Of a DNA stretch of 64,000 bases, positions 31,639 through 42,707 are shown piece by piece; position 1 is the stretch's first letter, and every line of letters begins with the position of its first letter. The notes under the pieces were generated by a model. It was not told where the DNA came from. It saw nothing but the letters and a program-made list of their open reading frames with translations, and made no database searches. This stretch comes from Acanthamoeba lenticulata. Lineage: Eukaryota > Discosea > Longamoebia > Acanthamoebidae. Location of the stretch: the NCBI GenBank assembly GCA_002179805.1, contig NAVB01000157.1:1-64000 (forward strand). Direction: 5' to 3'. Made by a program: the position numbers and the translations under genes.

Positions 31639-33614
31639 TCAAATCATCTTGAAGATGGTGGTGGGCTGGAGCGAGGTCAGGCGGCCGTAAAACTCAACAG
31701 CGTAGGTGTCGGTCATGCCGGAGACGAAGTCACAGATTACGCGCTTCATCTGGGCCTCTGCGGCCTGCACCGCTTCCTCCTTTGCCAGCAGCTTCCTCTG
31801 CTCGCCCTCCGAGGTCGACGAGGACTGCTGCTCGTCTCCACGCTCGAAGCAGATCAAGCCGTTGGCCTCGTCGACAGCTGTAGTGAACACGCTGTCGTTC
31901 TCAGACCCAAGAACAGCATCGCGTGCGGCCTTGGCCTTCTTGAAGACTGACTTCCAGTCGGGCGGAAGATGGCTTCCCTCACCATCTTCCCAAAGCTTCT
32001 CACACAACTTCTTTACGATGCTGCGGCCGTTGGACTCCCAGGCCTGGATCTGGGAGGTCTTGATGACGAAGAAGAAGGTGAAGTGCTTGAGCACCATCAC
32101 CCTCTTGAGCTCGGCCATCTTCCACTTGACCTGGCTCAGGCAGGGCGGGTCTCTGACCGTGAACTCAACACCACGCATGAACCTGTTCACCAAGCCTGAG
32201 GTGAAGGACGTCCGGAAGCACGAGTTTTCAGCCAGCTTCTTCGCCTGCTTGTACACGGTGGCTGCTTTCGAGAGATCGTCACCAGTGTTGAGGGCACAGC
32301 TTCGTCGTTTGTCTTTCTTACCACCTTCCTCCTCCATCTGCAGGGCTGCGAGAAGAACATTTATAAAATGCGCCCAGTGTTGTGGCTACTTGTTCAGCCT
32401 GAAGAGGTGGAATGCCGTACCTTGCACATGAGCAAGACCTTCACGAGCAAGATCACGTAGCACGACCTGTACATCTTCGGTCTTGATCTCTTCCAGACCT
32501 TCCCGGTCGTTGCGGATTTTGTCTCGCACCTTCTCCGCCAGCTTTGTGGAACACGCCAGCATGTCCATTAGGCTCACGAAGCCGCCTTTGAGTGAGTCCT
32601 CGAGATCGTAGGTGGCGTAGGCGATGTCGTCAGCCGCGTCCATGATCGCACACTCGATCGTGCGCAGCTCTCTCTCCGTGACATCGCCACCAAGGACGTT
32701 CGCCTTGATGCGGGCCACCAGATCCTTCTCCGAGGTGTAGTAGCCCTTCTTGACGATTTTCCCATCCTTGTCCTTCGCCCCAATCTCTGCCTCCTTCTTC
32801 AGGACAGCTGCAAGAGACCTGGAAAGAGAAAGTCAGACTCTGCACAGCCTTACTTGAAGAGTGGAAGTGATGTGTACCTATAGGTGAGGTTGAGCCCGTT
32901 TGGCTTGCGCTTCTTCTCCAGGCGCGCCAGAACACGCAGGTTCTGCGCGTTGCCCTCAAACCCTCCCGCATCCTTCATCCACTCGTTGAGCGCCCGCTCG
33001 CCAGGGCGCCCGAAGGGCGGGTGGCCGATGTCGTGCGCGAGTGCCGCCATGTTGATCAGGTCCAGCGAGAGGTCTTCGAGGCCCTTTTGTTGGGCAGCCT
33101 TCTTGGCCAGCCCTTGGGCGATCTGGCTGACCTCTTGCGAGTGGGTCAAGCGCGTCCGGAAGGCGTCCGACTCAGTGGGCGGGAAGAGCTGCGGCTTGTT
33201 GCGCAGCCGCCTGAAAGACGCGCAGTGGATCACTCGGGCGAGGTCCCGGCTGAAGGCATCTCCACCAACAAAGTCTTTCTTTTCGGTTAATGTCCCCAGC
33301 TCTGGGCGGTAGCTCTCGTCCTTTGCGTCCCGCTTGTAGTCTTTGTCTGTGTAGAGCGGAGCTGGTTCTTGCTTGTTGTAGTGATCGAGTGCTGAACGCT
33401 CTCCTTCTTGGCTGTCCTTGCCATTCTTGTGCTTCTTTCGAGGCGGGGTAGACTCTTGCTCCCTGTCAACTGCGGGGCGACCTGCTACTTCTTTTCCCTT
33501 CTTGGCCTTGCGCTTGGTCGAGCGCTCTTTGTCAGCCTGAGAAGGCTCGGCTGCCTGGCTTGTTGTGGCCTGCTTCTTTGCCTTCACCTTCTTGCCTTCT
33601 CCCTTCACCTCCAT
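31639..33614 (-). CDS. dGTPase-like deoxynucleoside triphosphohydrolase (HD domain, bacterial Dgt type)
   Basis: Enzymes of this group hydrolyse dGTP (or other dNTPs) to the nucleoside and triphosphate, controlling dNTP pools. A Lys-rich N-terminus (about 80 residues, NLS-like KKVKAKKQ and TKRKAKKGK) precedes the HD domain. That domain shows [17 protein letters not shown] with [28 protein letters not shown], the metal motif [20 protein letters not shown], and [20 protein letters not shown]. The H...HD...D metal ligands are all present. The [17 protein letters not shown] motif and the DAADDIAY helix are those of bacterial Dgt proteins rather than eukaryotic SAMHD1. The protein ends [19 protein letters not shown]. 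Three or four exons. Acquisition from bacteria followed by intron gain is inferred. Confidence 0.85.
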
Positions 33615-33728
33615 GACCTCTGGCCGGCTTTAACGTTTATGTGTTCTGTGCCAACGTCGTTTTTGTTTCATTGGACCAGAGGCATTTCTAAGAAAGCAGC
33701 ACTCTGAAAACAGACCAACAACATGCGC

Positions 33729-35321
33729 TCAGGCCAACGTGAGCCGGACGAGGGGAAAGGCAGCCCGAAGGTCGGCCAGCACGTCGTGCCGGACGCCAGT
33801 GCAGGCACGCAGATCGACGTCCCGCAGTTGAGGCAGGCCCGTAAGCATGGTCGCCCAGGCGTCGGCCACACGCCGCACCTCGCGCTCCGCGTCGTCCCGT
33901 GTCTGTGTTTGCTGCTGCTGTTGGCCGCCGACGAGCTGCGAGCCAGAGAGGTCGAGCACGACGAGGCGCGGGAAGCGCCTGGGCAGGGTGTAGGTGACGA
34001 CGTCCTCCTTGACCACGGCGCCCGACAGGCCCAGCACTTCGACCTGAGTAAAGACCAGGCCGCTGCCGAGCCACAGCCGCGCATCGGCGAGCATGTCCCA
34101 CCGGCCCAGGCACGGCGGGGCGTCGAGGCGCGTGAGCGAGGCCAGGCCGCCGAGCAGGGCGGACAGGCCCTCGATCGTCATCCGCACGCAGCCAGTCAGG
34201 TCCAGCGCCCGCACGCCCGGCACGACGTCGGCCGCCGTGGCCATGGCAGCAGCCGCTGCCCGCCGGCCCGCCGCGAGGAGGTGACGGCATGTGCGGTCAG
34301 TGATGCGCGAGCAGCCTGAGAGGCTGAGCTCTTCGAGGGCTGGGCAGTGGCGGAGGACCCACTCGATGGCCTGGTCGCCCACGTTGGAGCAGTAACTCAG
34401 TCGCAGGACGGTCAGCGCTGGCAGCGTGCGCCACTCGCCGCGGTTCCACTGGTTGCACTGGGCCCGCTGCCACTGCAGGGCCAGCATCGCGGAGCGCGAC
34501 GGCAGCCGCCCATTTGGAAGAACCAGGGGCGGTGGCTGCGGCGTTGGGGAGGGCAGCGGCTCGTGGGTGAAGAGGCAGTAGAGCGCAAAGTTGTTGACAG
34601 CCAGGCAGCCCGACAGGTGGAGGCTCGTCACGCCGGGGCACTTGTCAGCGATGCGTGCAATGGCCTTGCCCGTCACGTTGGTGCATCCGTGCAAGTTGAT
34701 ACTGCAAGCAGGAGTTGTGTGCATAAGTCTCCCTTTCGTTAACACGATCATCGAGGTCTGCTCGAGAGAGTGAGAGAGAGAAGCCGCGTTGGGAAACGCA
34801 CGTTTTCAAGCGCGGGGCGTTGATGCAGTCGAGGATGAGCTGAAAGTGCTCGTCGTGCAGGTGCGACTTGAACTGGCTAAAGTCTGCGCAGTTCACCAAA
34901 GAGGGGTTGGCGATCGCAGCATGCAAGGCCCTTCGCCGGGAGAGCTGGCGTACCAAGTGTGGTGCCGAGGTACTGGTCCTGCGAGACGCGTCGCCACGTC
35001 TTGCCCGACTGCCCCACCTGTCCCCAGAGTGCGTAAGAGGGAGAAGATGAACATAACCGAGAGGACAGACTGGCTCACCTGTATGAGCGAACAGACGTCA
35101 AGGTAGCTGAAGATGAGACACAAGATCTCCTCTGGCAACGACGTCCAATCAACAGCACACGAAGCAGAGGCAGAGGATGCAGCTGCTCTGGTTCGCCGTC
35201 TTTCGGCTGCTTGCAGGCGTTCCTGCAGGCGACGAGGCGGTGTGCTGCGTTGGGGAGGACGCGTCAAGTTGACCGCAGGCTCATCGCAGGAGATGTAAAT
35301 CACTTCGTGGCAGGATGACAT
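33729..35321 (-). CDS. F-box protein with AMN1-type leucine-rich repeats
   Basis: A substrate receptor of SCF ubiquitin ligases. The N-terminal F-box reads DWTSLPEEILCLIFSYLDVC, continuing SLIQVGQSGKTWRRVSQDQY across an intron. After an HAAIANPSLVNCADFSQFKS segment come cysteine-containing LRRs: INLHGCTNVTGKAIARIADK, TSLHLSGCLAVNNFAL, LRLSYCSNVGDQAIEWVLRH, ELSLSGCSRITDRTCRHLL and ALDLTGCVRMTIEGLSALL. The last repeat reads LRDVDLRACTGVRHDVL. This is the Skp2/FBXL layout. The start is MSSCHEVIYISCDEPAVN at 35321; the stop is TGA 33729-33731. The target is unknown. Confidence 0.85.
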
Positions 35322-35957
35322 CTCCACGGCCAAAATGGGAGAACGTGTGGCCCTGCGGAAGGCCCTCCCCCCTTTTTCTGCTCCACCAAGCCGTCAAGTC
35401 GTCATGGGTCTTGGTAGCGAAGTCTCGTCTCAAAAATTCCTGGAAGCCCTGCGTTTTGGCGCCAAGACGCGCTGCCTGGAAGAGGCTTCCCTTACAAGCT
35501 GTCCTTTGAGTAGGATGACCTCCTAGCGGCCTACCGTGTTGAGGAAGCTGAGGACATAGTTGGTGTTCTGGAGCGAGCTGCGTGAGGAGTGGCCCGCAGG
35601 CTTGTGCGAGAGGCGTTAAAAATGAGCCAATTAAAAAAAATTTGATCGAGAGGATGACAAGCATTCGCACTTTGTTCCTTCTCGTCCCCACACTTGAATG
35701 TACATTGTCGTGGAACCAAAAGGTGGATCTCGCAGCACTATTTCTTACAAGAGGTGCAGGCCGCAGCCACCCTCCCACACGGGTGCATATGGCCATGCAA
35801 TACTTCGTAAAAACTTATACCCCCTCTCGTGTCCGAGTGACACACCCCCGTGCGGGGCAGCAAGCTTGTGGAGCGGCTGCCCCCACACCCTTCAAACAAA
35901 GTAAACCTCAGCCCACTGAAAAAGAAGTGCGATGCTCCTACCACTATGGCAGAGGGC
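35322..35957. other. Gap with ambiguous open frames on both strands
   Basis: No gene can be assigned. The + strand has an ATG frame at 35335-35526 (start MGERVALRKALPP; contains EVSSQKFLEALRFGAKTRCL). The minus strand over the same DNA is open too (GFQEFLRRDFATKTHDDLTA). A minus segment near 35560-35590 reads SSLQNTNYVLSFLNT. These may be exons of an unrecognised gene or an upstream exon of the F-box gene. From about 35600 to 35957 I see only flanking sequence. Confidence 0.35.
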
Positions 35958-37150
35958 TTATTCAGCTGAAGGAAACCAGCAGTAGGGATCGGCGGCGAGC
36001 AGCTGTACAATCTGGTTGACGATCTCAGGCGGCAACATGGCGAGAGGCGACTCTGGGTGCCAGGGCTGGCCATCGACCGGGCGTGCTTGGCGCGCGAGCA
36101 GAATCACCTAGAGGAGGCGGAGGAGGAGGAGTCAAAATACAAGCACGTCAGAGGCGACGGAGGCGGACACAACAAGCGGCGCGTTTGTCTGCTGACCTTG
36201 ACTGCAGCGCGAAACATAGGCGGAAAGCGGGCGTGGTTCGACGGCTCCCAGTTCTCTGGGTACACTGGCACACATACCCCATGGTGGGTATTTTATGTCA
36301 GTCGAGTAGCGGTGATGAGCATGCTGTTGGGGCTGGGAGCGTATACTGCGCGAGATGGTGCAGCCGATGTTGTGTAAATGGCCGCCAACACCGCCGTGGA
36401 AGGCCACCACCCTGCGTGGACATCAAACGACAACACAGGGCACCCTGGTGAGCAGTCCATCCTGTGGCAGGTAGAAAATAACAACGTACCGGTGATCGGC
36501 GGGTATGGGGAGCTCGAAGAGGTTTGGGGCGCCTTCGGTGCCGAATCTGTGGACAGCTCCCTTGTTGGTTGTGAAGCAAATGTAGTCCATCCACGCGCCT
36601 TCCCACAACCAGAGCATCCCACCATCATCATCAGCCAAAACAGATTAAGAGACTGAAGAGCAGGCATGACATGCGCACCATGGCGGCCCTGCACCGAGAC
36701 GATGTGCTCGCCGGGCTGCAATGTAAACTGGTGCTCGGAAGGCCTACAGGGATTGTAGGAGGAGAGTGCGCTGAGAGAATTCAAAGGAGGTGCTTGATGA
36801 TCATAAGGCGTACCCATGGTGATCCCCATGGTGCTCTGCCCCTTGGATCGTGCGCCACTTGCGCTCGTTGGCGTCGTAGACTTCAAAAGTACAGCGCATG
36901 CCGTTGACATAGGGCCCTGCCCACACAGTCACTGCGCTTATCCTGTGCAACGGTCCCATTGCTTCGCCATGAGTGCGCTGCCAAAAGAAGAGTTAAAACG
37001 AGGGAAGGCTGTGCCTGGAGCAGGCGTAGGAGGACACTAGGCCAGCGTCATTCCACGGCTCGGTATCTGCGTGTGTGCGCCCTCTGGTCGGAATCAACGT
37101 CCAGTCGCGTTGGGATGCTGGCGCTGGAGCAGTTGTTGGTTGTTGTTCAT
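35958..37150 (-). CDS. Jacalin-like lectin protein with C-terminal helical module
   Basis: The protein has one jacalin-like beta-prism domain. It begins near PWNDAGL, continues ISAVTVWAGPYVNGMRCTFE and HQFTLQPGEHIVSVQGRHGA, then MDYICFTTNKGAVHRFG, and closes with AFHGGVGGHLHNIGC, the usual last strand of jacalin folds that contributes to sugar binding. After it comes YPENWEPSNHARFPPMFRAA with VKVILLA and LPPEIVNQIVQLLAADPYCW. This is a helical module seen at the C-terminus of many Amoebozoa proteins, which ends in an F-box-like LPPEI segment. About seven exons. The first join (MNNNQQLLQRQHPNATG to HTEPWNDAGL) needs a 32-nt intron, so the N-terminus is uncertain. Without a signal peptide it is probably cytosolic. 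Confidence 0.65.
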
Positions 37151-37328
37151 TGCCAGCTCGGCACCTGTTCCTGAACGCTTGCCCTACCCCCCGGCGGAAC
37201 ATGGAACAGAAGGTGTCCTGAGTTGGCCACGAGCTGCTTTTTCTTCTTGTTTTTTCGGGCGAGTCTGTCGACCCTTTTTCGGGCGGTATGTCTGGAATGC
37301 AAATGAAAAAAGTTTTCTTTGTTTTTTT

Positions 37329-37629
37329 TCACGGCTCCCCGTTGTGGTTTCGAGAGGCTGGGGAAGAAGAGGAAGCTCCTGATGACGAGGACGAAGAAGA
37401 AGCCGGTTTGTGCACGCCGCCGCCTCCAAACAGCGTCTCGTCAAAAGGCATAGCCCCTGTGCGCAAGCAACCAACATGCTGTTGCTGTTGTTGTAGCGCC
37501 GCCATTGTGGCCGCAGCCGTCGACGAAGACGATAAAGAGGAAGAGGACGACGACGTGAGGCCAGAAGACGAATAGATGGGCGCGATCGTGAGGCTCTTGC
37601 GCTTGAGCCCCGGGCCCTGTTGTTGTTGA

Positions 37630-37666
<37 letters not shown>

Positions 37667-40578
37667 AGTGATGATGTTGTTGTGATGAGGACTGGTACTG
37701 AGGATGAGGATGGTGCTGTGCGTGATGTTGCGCCCCGGAGTAGGGCCCGAACGAGGACGACGATGAAGAAGACGATGCTGATGATGACGACAGCAGGGGC
37801 ACGCGGTTGAACGAGGCCGCCGCAAGTGACGGTGTAGAAGAAGAAGAAGAAGAAGACGGCAGAGAATGGAGCGACGAAGATGACGATGATGACGACGATG
37901 TTCCAGAAGCAGCAACCGAAGGCAGAGAAGATGAAGAGGACGAAGACGAAGAGGACTGTGCCGCTGTTGATGAACTCGAAGGCGGCGGAGAGGGGGAGGT
38001 CGACATCGTGGAAGCAGAGGACGACGAGACTGGCGATGAAGACGACGAAGACGCCTTCTCCCTCTGTGCGATGTTGGACAGCACCGCGGGCTTGTTCTTG
38101 CGGTAGCGCAGCCCGCATCTGTGCCACGCCCAACCCGCGCATCGATCCGACCCCTGACGTCAGGCCAATGTCCCAACCTCCCCCACGAGAGAGACGAGCC
38201 GGGTGGGGGGGGGGGAAGCGCGTACGCGTTGCAGAGGGTGCCTTTGCCGTTGGGACCCATGCGCCACTCTGGCGTGGACGACGTGCCACAGCTCTGGCAC
38301 ACACGCCCGGCTGCACGCGACCGCGTACGCTTCTGCTCGTGTTGCATTGTCGGGACCAGGTCAGCCACAGGACGAAGACAAGTCAAGGACATGGAGGAAA
38401 AGGACCCGCTGAGGCTCAGAGCCAGAAACGTAGCTCTGCATGTCAGGCGAGAGCGACATGTGGTACTTGAACGTGTACTTGCGCTTGGCACCATGCTACA
38501 CACCAGCGAGTATGATGACGTCAGCGACCCCTTTAACAAGGTATAAATGCTGAAAAATGCCAAACACGCACCGGGTCGTTGGGGTCATCGACGTCTTCGC
38601 CATCGGCCACGACCTCGCCAGGCGGCCCGCCTTCAATGGCGACGCCGCCAACAGCATGGTAGTAGTGAGGCAGGTGGGGCGGCCCGCCGTGATGGGGCAG
38701 CGCAGTGTGGGCGTGTTGGGCGTAGTAGCCGCCGGGCGCGCCGGTGGCGGCCGTGGTCGCCGTCGCCGCGACCAGAGACTGATCGTCGTCGGCTCGCTCC
38801 TGCTTGACCCAGCCGGGGGGCTGCGCGGGCTTGGCGCCAGCGGCGGCCGTCCCACTGGGGGGAGCGGGCCCGGGCAGCAGCGGCGGTGGCGGCGGCCGCT
38901 GTTGGGCCAGCGACGTCGTCGATGTTGACGATGAAGACGAGGCTGGTGGCGACGCGTCTTCCCGGGTCTGTTGCTGCTGCTGCTGTTGTTGCTGCTGCTG
39001 CTCGCGCTTTACCAAACGGCGGGTGAGGGCCGCCGACAAGTGGGCATGGGTGGACGTGGGCGACCGCGACCGTGCGCTCGCCACTGACGAGCTGTGACCG
39101 TTGGCTGTGGGCGACTCCACCAACCGGCTTCCTGACGGTGATAGCGAAGATGAAGACGACGATGATGCAAGCGACGAAGAAGAAGAAGACAATGACGACG
39201 ACGACGTCGACAGCGACGAGGCTGGTGAGCCAGGAGGGGTGGACGTCGTCGCGGCTGTGACCGTTGCCAAGGAGCTGCGATTGCGGTGGAACGTCGTCGT
39301 GGAGGCCGACGACGGGCCACCGCCTCGCAGGCCGCCATACGAAGCTGAAGACAATGACGCGGACGAGGAGATGGAGAAGGACGGCTGCGATACGGCCGGC
39401 GAGGAGGGCGACGACGTGACGGAGTCGCTTCGTGGGGCGATGCGGTGACCGCTTCGCGGGGGCGACGTTGTGGATGATGGCATGCTCGAGGCCGACGATG
39501 AAGAAGACGACGAAGAGGATGAAATAGATGACGAGGGCGAGAAGGCTGCAGAGGGGGAAGAAGAAGAAGAAGAAGGGGTCGGAGAGGCACAAGCAGTTGT
39601 AGAAGAAGTTGTGTAGGATAGTGGGGCCGAGTGGGATGAAGTAGTGCCGAACTGAAGTCCACCGAACAGAGGAGGCGGATAGAAGGTAGATGAAGAAGAA
39701 GAAGACGAAGAAGGGGGCGAAATTGTTGACGTGGACGCACGGCGAGGATGGGCTACGGCCAAAGGGGACGAGGGCACGGGAAATGAAGGCAAAGATGCCG
39801 AGGAGAGCCACCCGTAGTTGTGGAAAGAAGAAGAAGGTGGTGGCGGGCCAGCCGAGCCAGGGTTGCCCAGGAAAGACGCATAGGGCGACATGCCATGCGT
39901 GTTATAGGCGTAGATGGATGATGAAGAAGTAGATGAAGAAGGCGATAAAGGTGGAGGTGGGGCGTGTCGCGTTGGGGTAAAGTCGTTGAGGTTCGAAAAG
40001 GATAAGGATGCGGGTGAAGGAAGCGTAGAGGTGGAAGGAGGCGAATAGAGTGCGGGCGACGAGGTAGAGCGTCGAATGAAGGCAGGAGGTGTCGTGGGTG
40101 TCGAGGTGGAGCCCAAGGGTCCTACCGCCAGAGGTGGAGATGGCGCTGCCATACCGAGCCGACCCAGCATGGCTGCGCCTGGCAAGTCGTAGTCGTGCTG
40201 TTGCTGTTGTTGATGGTGTTGCCTGGTGTCAAGGCGGCCGGTCTCACCTACTGCAGCGCCATGGTAGGTTGCGAAGCTTGCAGGCGACGGTTGATGGTGG
40301 TGGTGGTGGTGATAGGGCGGAGGGAGGCCGCCATGAAAAGCAACATCATGAGGGGCACCATCTTGACGCTGGGCGGCGACGACAGCGCAATAGGCCGCAA
40401 ACTCGTCTTCGTTGTCGGTTGTGAGGTGTTGGGAATGAGGCAGGGCGGCACCACCATAGAGCGACCGTTGATGGTGCTGGTGGTGAAGGAGGTGTGGAGG
40501 ATGCCGCTGCTGTTGATGATGGTGTGGGGAGAGCGAGGCCGCCTGCTGCGGCAGAGGCGGTTGTGGTCGCAGCTCCAT
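37329..40578 (-). CDS. GATA-type zinc-finger transcription factor with long low-complexity regions
   Basis: The DNA-binding core is a GATA finger: KRTRSRAAGRVCQSCGTSST, PEWRMGPNGKGTLCNA, an intron, then CGLRYRKNKPAV. The C-x2-C...C-x2-C ligands are all present and basic residues flank both sides. The N-terminal ~670 residues form one exon (40578-38570) rich in His, Gln, Pro and Ser, with Ser runs and a poly-Gln run (QQQQQQQQQQQ near 38980). After the finger come more Ser runs and a second poly-Gln tract near 37640. A conserved-looking segment before the finger (FKYHMSLSPDMQSYVSGSE) may be a second functional region. Regulatory targets cannot be told from sequence. Confidence 0.85.
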
Positions 40579-41061
40579 ATGTGCGGGCCCGTATGGGTCT
40601 AGACCCGAAATAAATAATTCTAATATTAAGGCTTGCGAGGGAGAAGAGAAGAGAGAGACGTTGCCGCGACGCAGACGGCAACACCTTGTGGCGGGAACAG
40701 CGCTAGAGCCCAGCTGCGTTGTTGACGTTCAGCCTGTTTTTTCGGTTGTGACGAGCCCGAGGACAGCACGTGAAAGGAGGAATGGGAGCCCTTCTTGACG
40801 TTTCCTCTGGTGCAAGGGGCGACCCAACCAAAGGCAGGCTCCCCGCACGTGCGGTCGACCGGTTACCGAGCGTCCGCGTAAGGAAGGGACGCCTCGCACG
40901 TGATGCCCCGCGTGACCGGGAAATGAAGCGACATAAAGGACAAAATCTGATAAGGAGTCGCAATTGGATTCCTACTCAGTTTCCTTGCTCTTTGCTATGA
41001 GTTTTCTTACTATTTGCTGCGTCCTATCGCCTTCCTCTCGAGCTCTCTTGTCTAGGCGCTG
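40579..41061. other. Intergenic gap upstream of the GATA gene
   Basis: No gene is seen. A purine tract (gagggagaagagaagagaga) lies near 40639-40658, just upstream of the GATA start and probably in its leader. The rest separates the GATA gene from the metaxin 3' end. Confidence 0.55.
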
Positions 41062-42604
41062 TTACTGGCTCTCTGGCGAGAAGAGCCGCTTCGTCAAGTA
41101 GTGTGCAAGGATCAACAAGCCTGCTCCTGCCAAGAGGTACATTCCTGTCTTCTGTTGTGAAGACAACTCTTGCTTTTGGTCCTGTCAGAACGCACAGAAC
41201 GATCGCGTTGATTAGACTTACGGTTTTAGTCATCTAGGCACCCAACAGAGAGTTCGGTTGTCTGGTAATCCAGCGCGTCACCAAGCTGGTCACCTGGCCG
41301 ACGTGGGTAGTGCACACAGTACCTTGTCGTCTGTCGGTGGTGGCGCAGGGATGGCCGGGAAGTCCTGGCCGAAGTAGAGCGCTGTCACTCGCTTGCAAAA
41401 AGCCTGTTCGTCCCAGTGAGAGAGTGAAAAAGGGCCGAGTGGGGGGGATGGTGGAAACGACCTCGAGATTCTTGTGATGCAGCAGCCGCGAGCGTAGCTT
41501 GTGCGACTGAGGTGCCACCAGGTGGATAGCCAAGTGGCCAAACGCCACAGCATCGAGACTGCTTGGGCTGCACCATGATTTTATGGTTGTCAGCAACCAA
41601 GCTTGGTTTGTGTGATCAGTCTAGAGCGCCGCACCTGTCGCCAAAGAAGAAGGGCTTGTCGCCCAGGAAGTCGGAGAGAGCTGCATAGCAGGTCTCGGCC
41701 TCAGCGTAGACCTTCTCATCTTGCGTCAGGTCGAGCGTGAAAAGGTACGCCTGGACGTGGCGCTGCTTCAGCCGTGGAAGGACGTAGCTACGTTGATAAC
41801 AAGGTGGTGAAGGAGGTGAGACCACGCAGCTCACCTTGACGTCGAGAGAAGAGCAGTAGTGGACGTACCCCAAGGGAAAGACCATCGAGTTGAAGTGAGG
41901 GAGGACCAGCGTCTGCGCCATGTTCTGCTTCTCTGCCCACCAGTTGTACAGCTGGAGGATGTGATCACGACGTGAGATTATCGACGCATTACCACACCCA
42001 CTCGCTCTACATGTGTCCTTAAAAGAAGGAGCATTAGTTCTACCAGAGTCGGGTGGAGCTTGGTCTCGATGAGATGGATGAAGGCAGTCGCTGTGGCCTT
42101 TTGTTCGGCGCTCAACGAGCTGTCGAGCGACTTGCCGGTCTGGAGGAGGATGATCGCTCAGTGACAAGTGTGAGCCATGACGTCTATGCGGCAAAGTACC
42201 TTGTTGCCCACGTATGAAAAGATGGCGGACGTGCCCGCCATGAAGTCATCGTAGAGCTGGACCAGGGGCAGTGCGGCTGGCGTTCCCACCAGGAGGGGTG
42301 AGTGCGGTGGCATGCTCGGCAAGTCCCGGAAGCGGAAGGGGTACCGGTGGGAGAGACGTCGGGGTTGTTGGATGACACTTCCTCAAAGGTGATGCCTGCC
42401 AGTCGCAGATACGCCTACCGACAGATTTTTGGAAAGAGTTAGATTGCTCCATTGAAAGCAGAATACGTAGTGTGATGTGCACACGATTAGATTAGAATAA
42501 CGCTAGATTACCTGTGCGGATAGGCAGAAGGGATCAAACGACGGCAATCCCCATTGAGGTGCGTACTGGTACAGCTTGATGACAGCGGGTGAGGAATATG
42601 ACAT
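41062..42604 (-). CDS. Metaxin (mitochondrial outer-membrane import component)
   Basis: Metaxins are GST-fold proteins of the outer membrane that work with SAM50 in beta-barrel assembly. The start SSPAVIKLYQYAPQWGLPSF matches the metaxin N-terminal thioredoxin-like strand (LYQW-WGLPS-DP-CL). It continues AYLRLAGITFEEVSSNNPDV. The helical half contains CYAALSDFLGDKPFFFGD followed by SLDAVAFGHLAIHLVAPQS, the LGDKPFFFGD-PSSLDA signature of the family. The C-terminus has a tail anchor, MYLLAGAGLLILAHYLTKRL, ending FSPESQ. About seven exons. ATG at 42604; divergent to the SEN2 gene, 103 bp away. Confidence 0.9.
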
Positions 42605-42707
42605 CGTTACTTGCACTACGTGCGATTAATTTTGCCGGCCTTTAGGTGCCAACTCTGTTTTACTCGAATTGCCAAGATTCTTGCTGGGCAAAAGTACCGT
42701 TTTGCCC

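Noticed and set aside
37600..38000. CRISPR or minisatellite array
   Set aside because: The repeats are Gln/Ser codon runs inside an exon of the GATA gene; there are no spacers of regular length.
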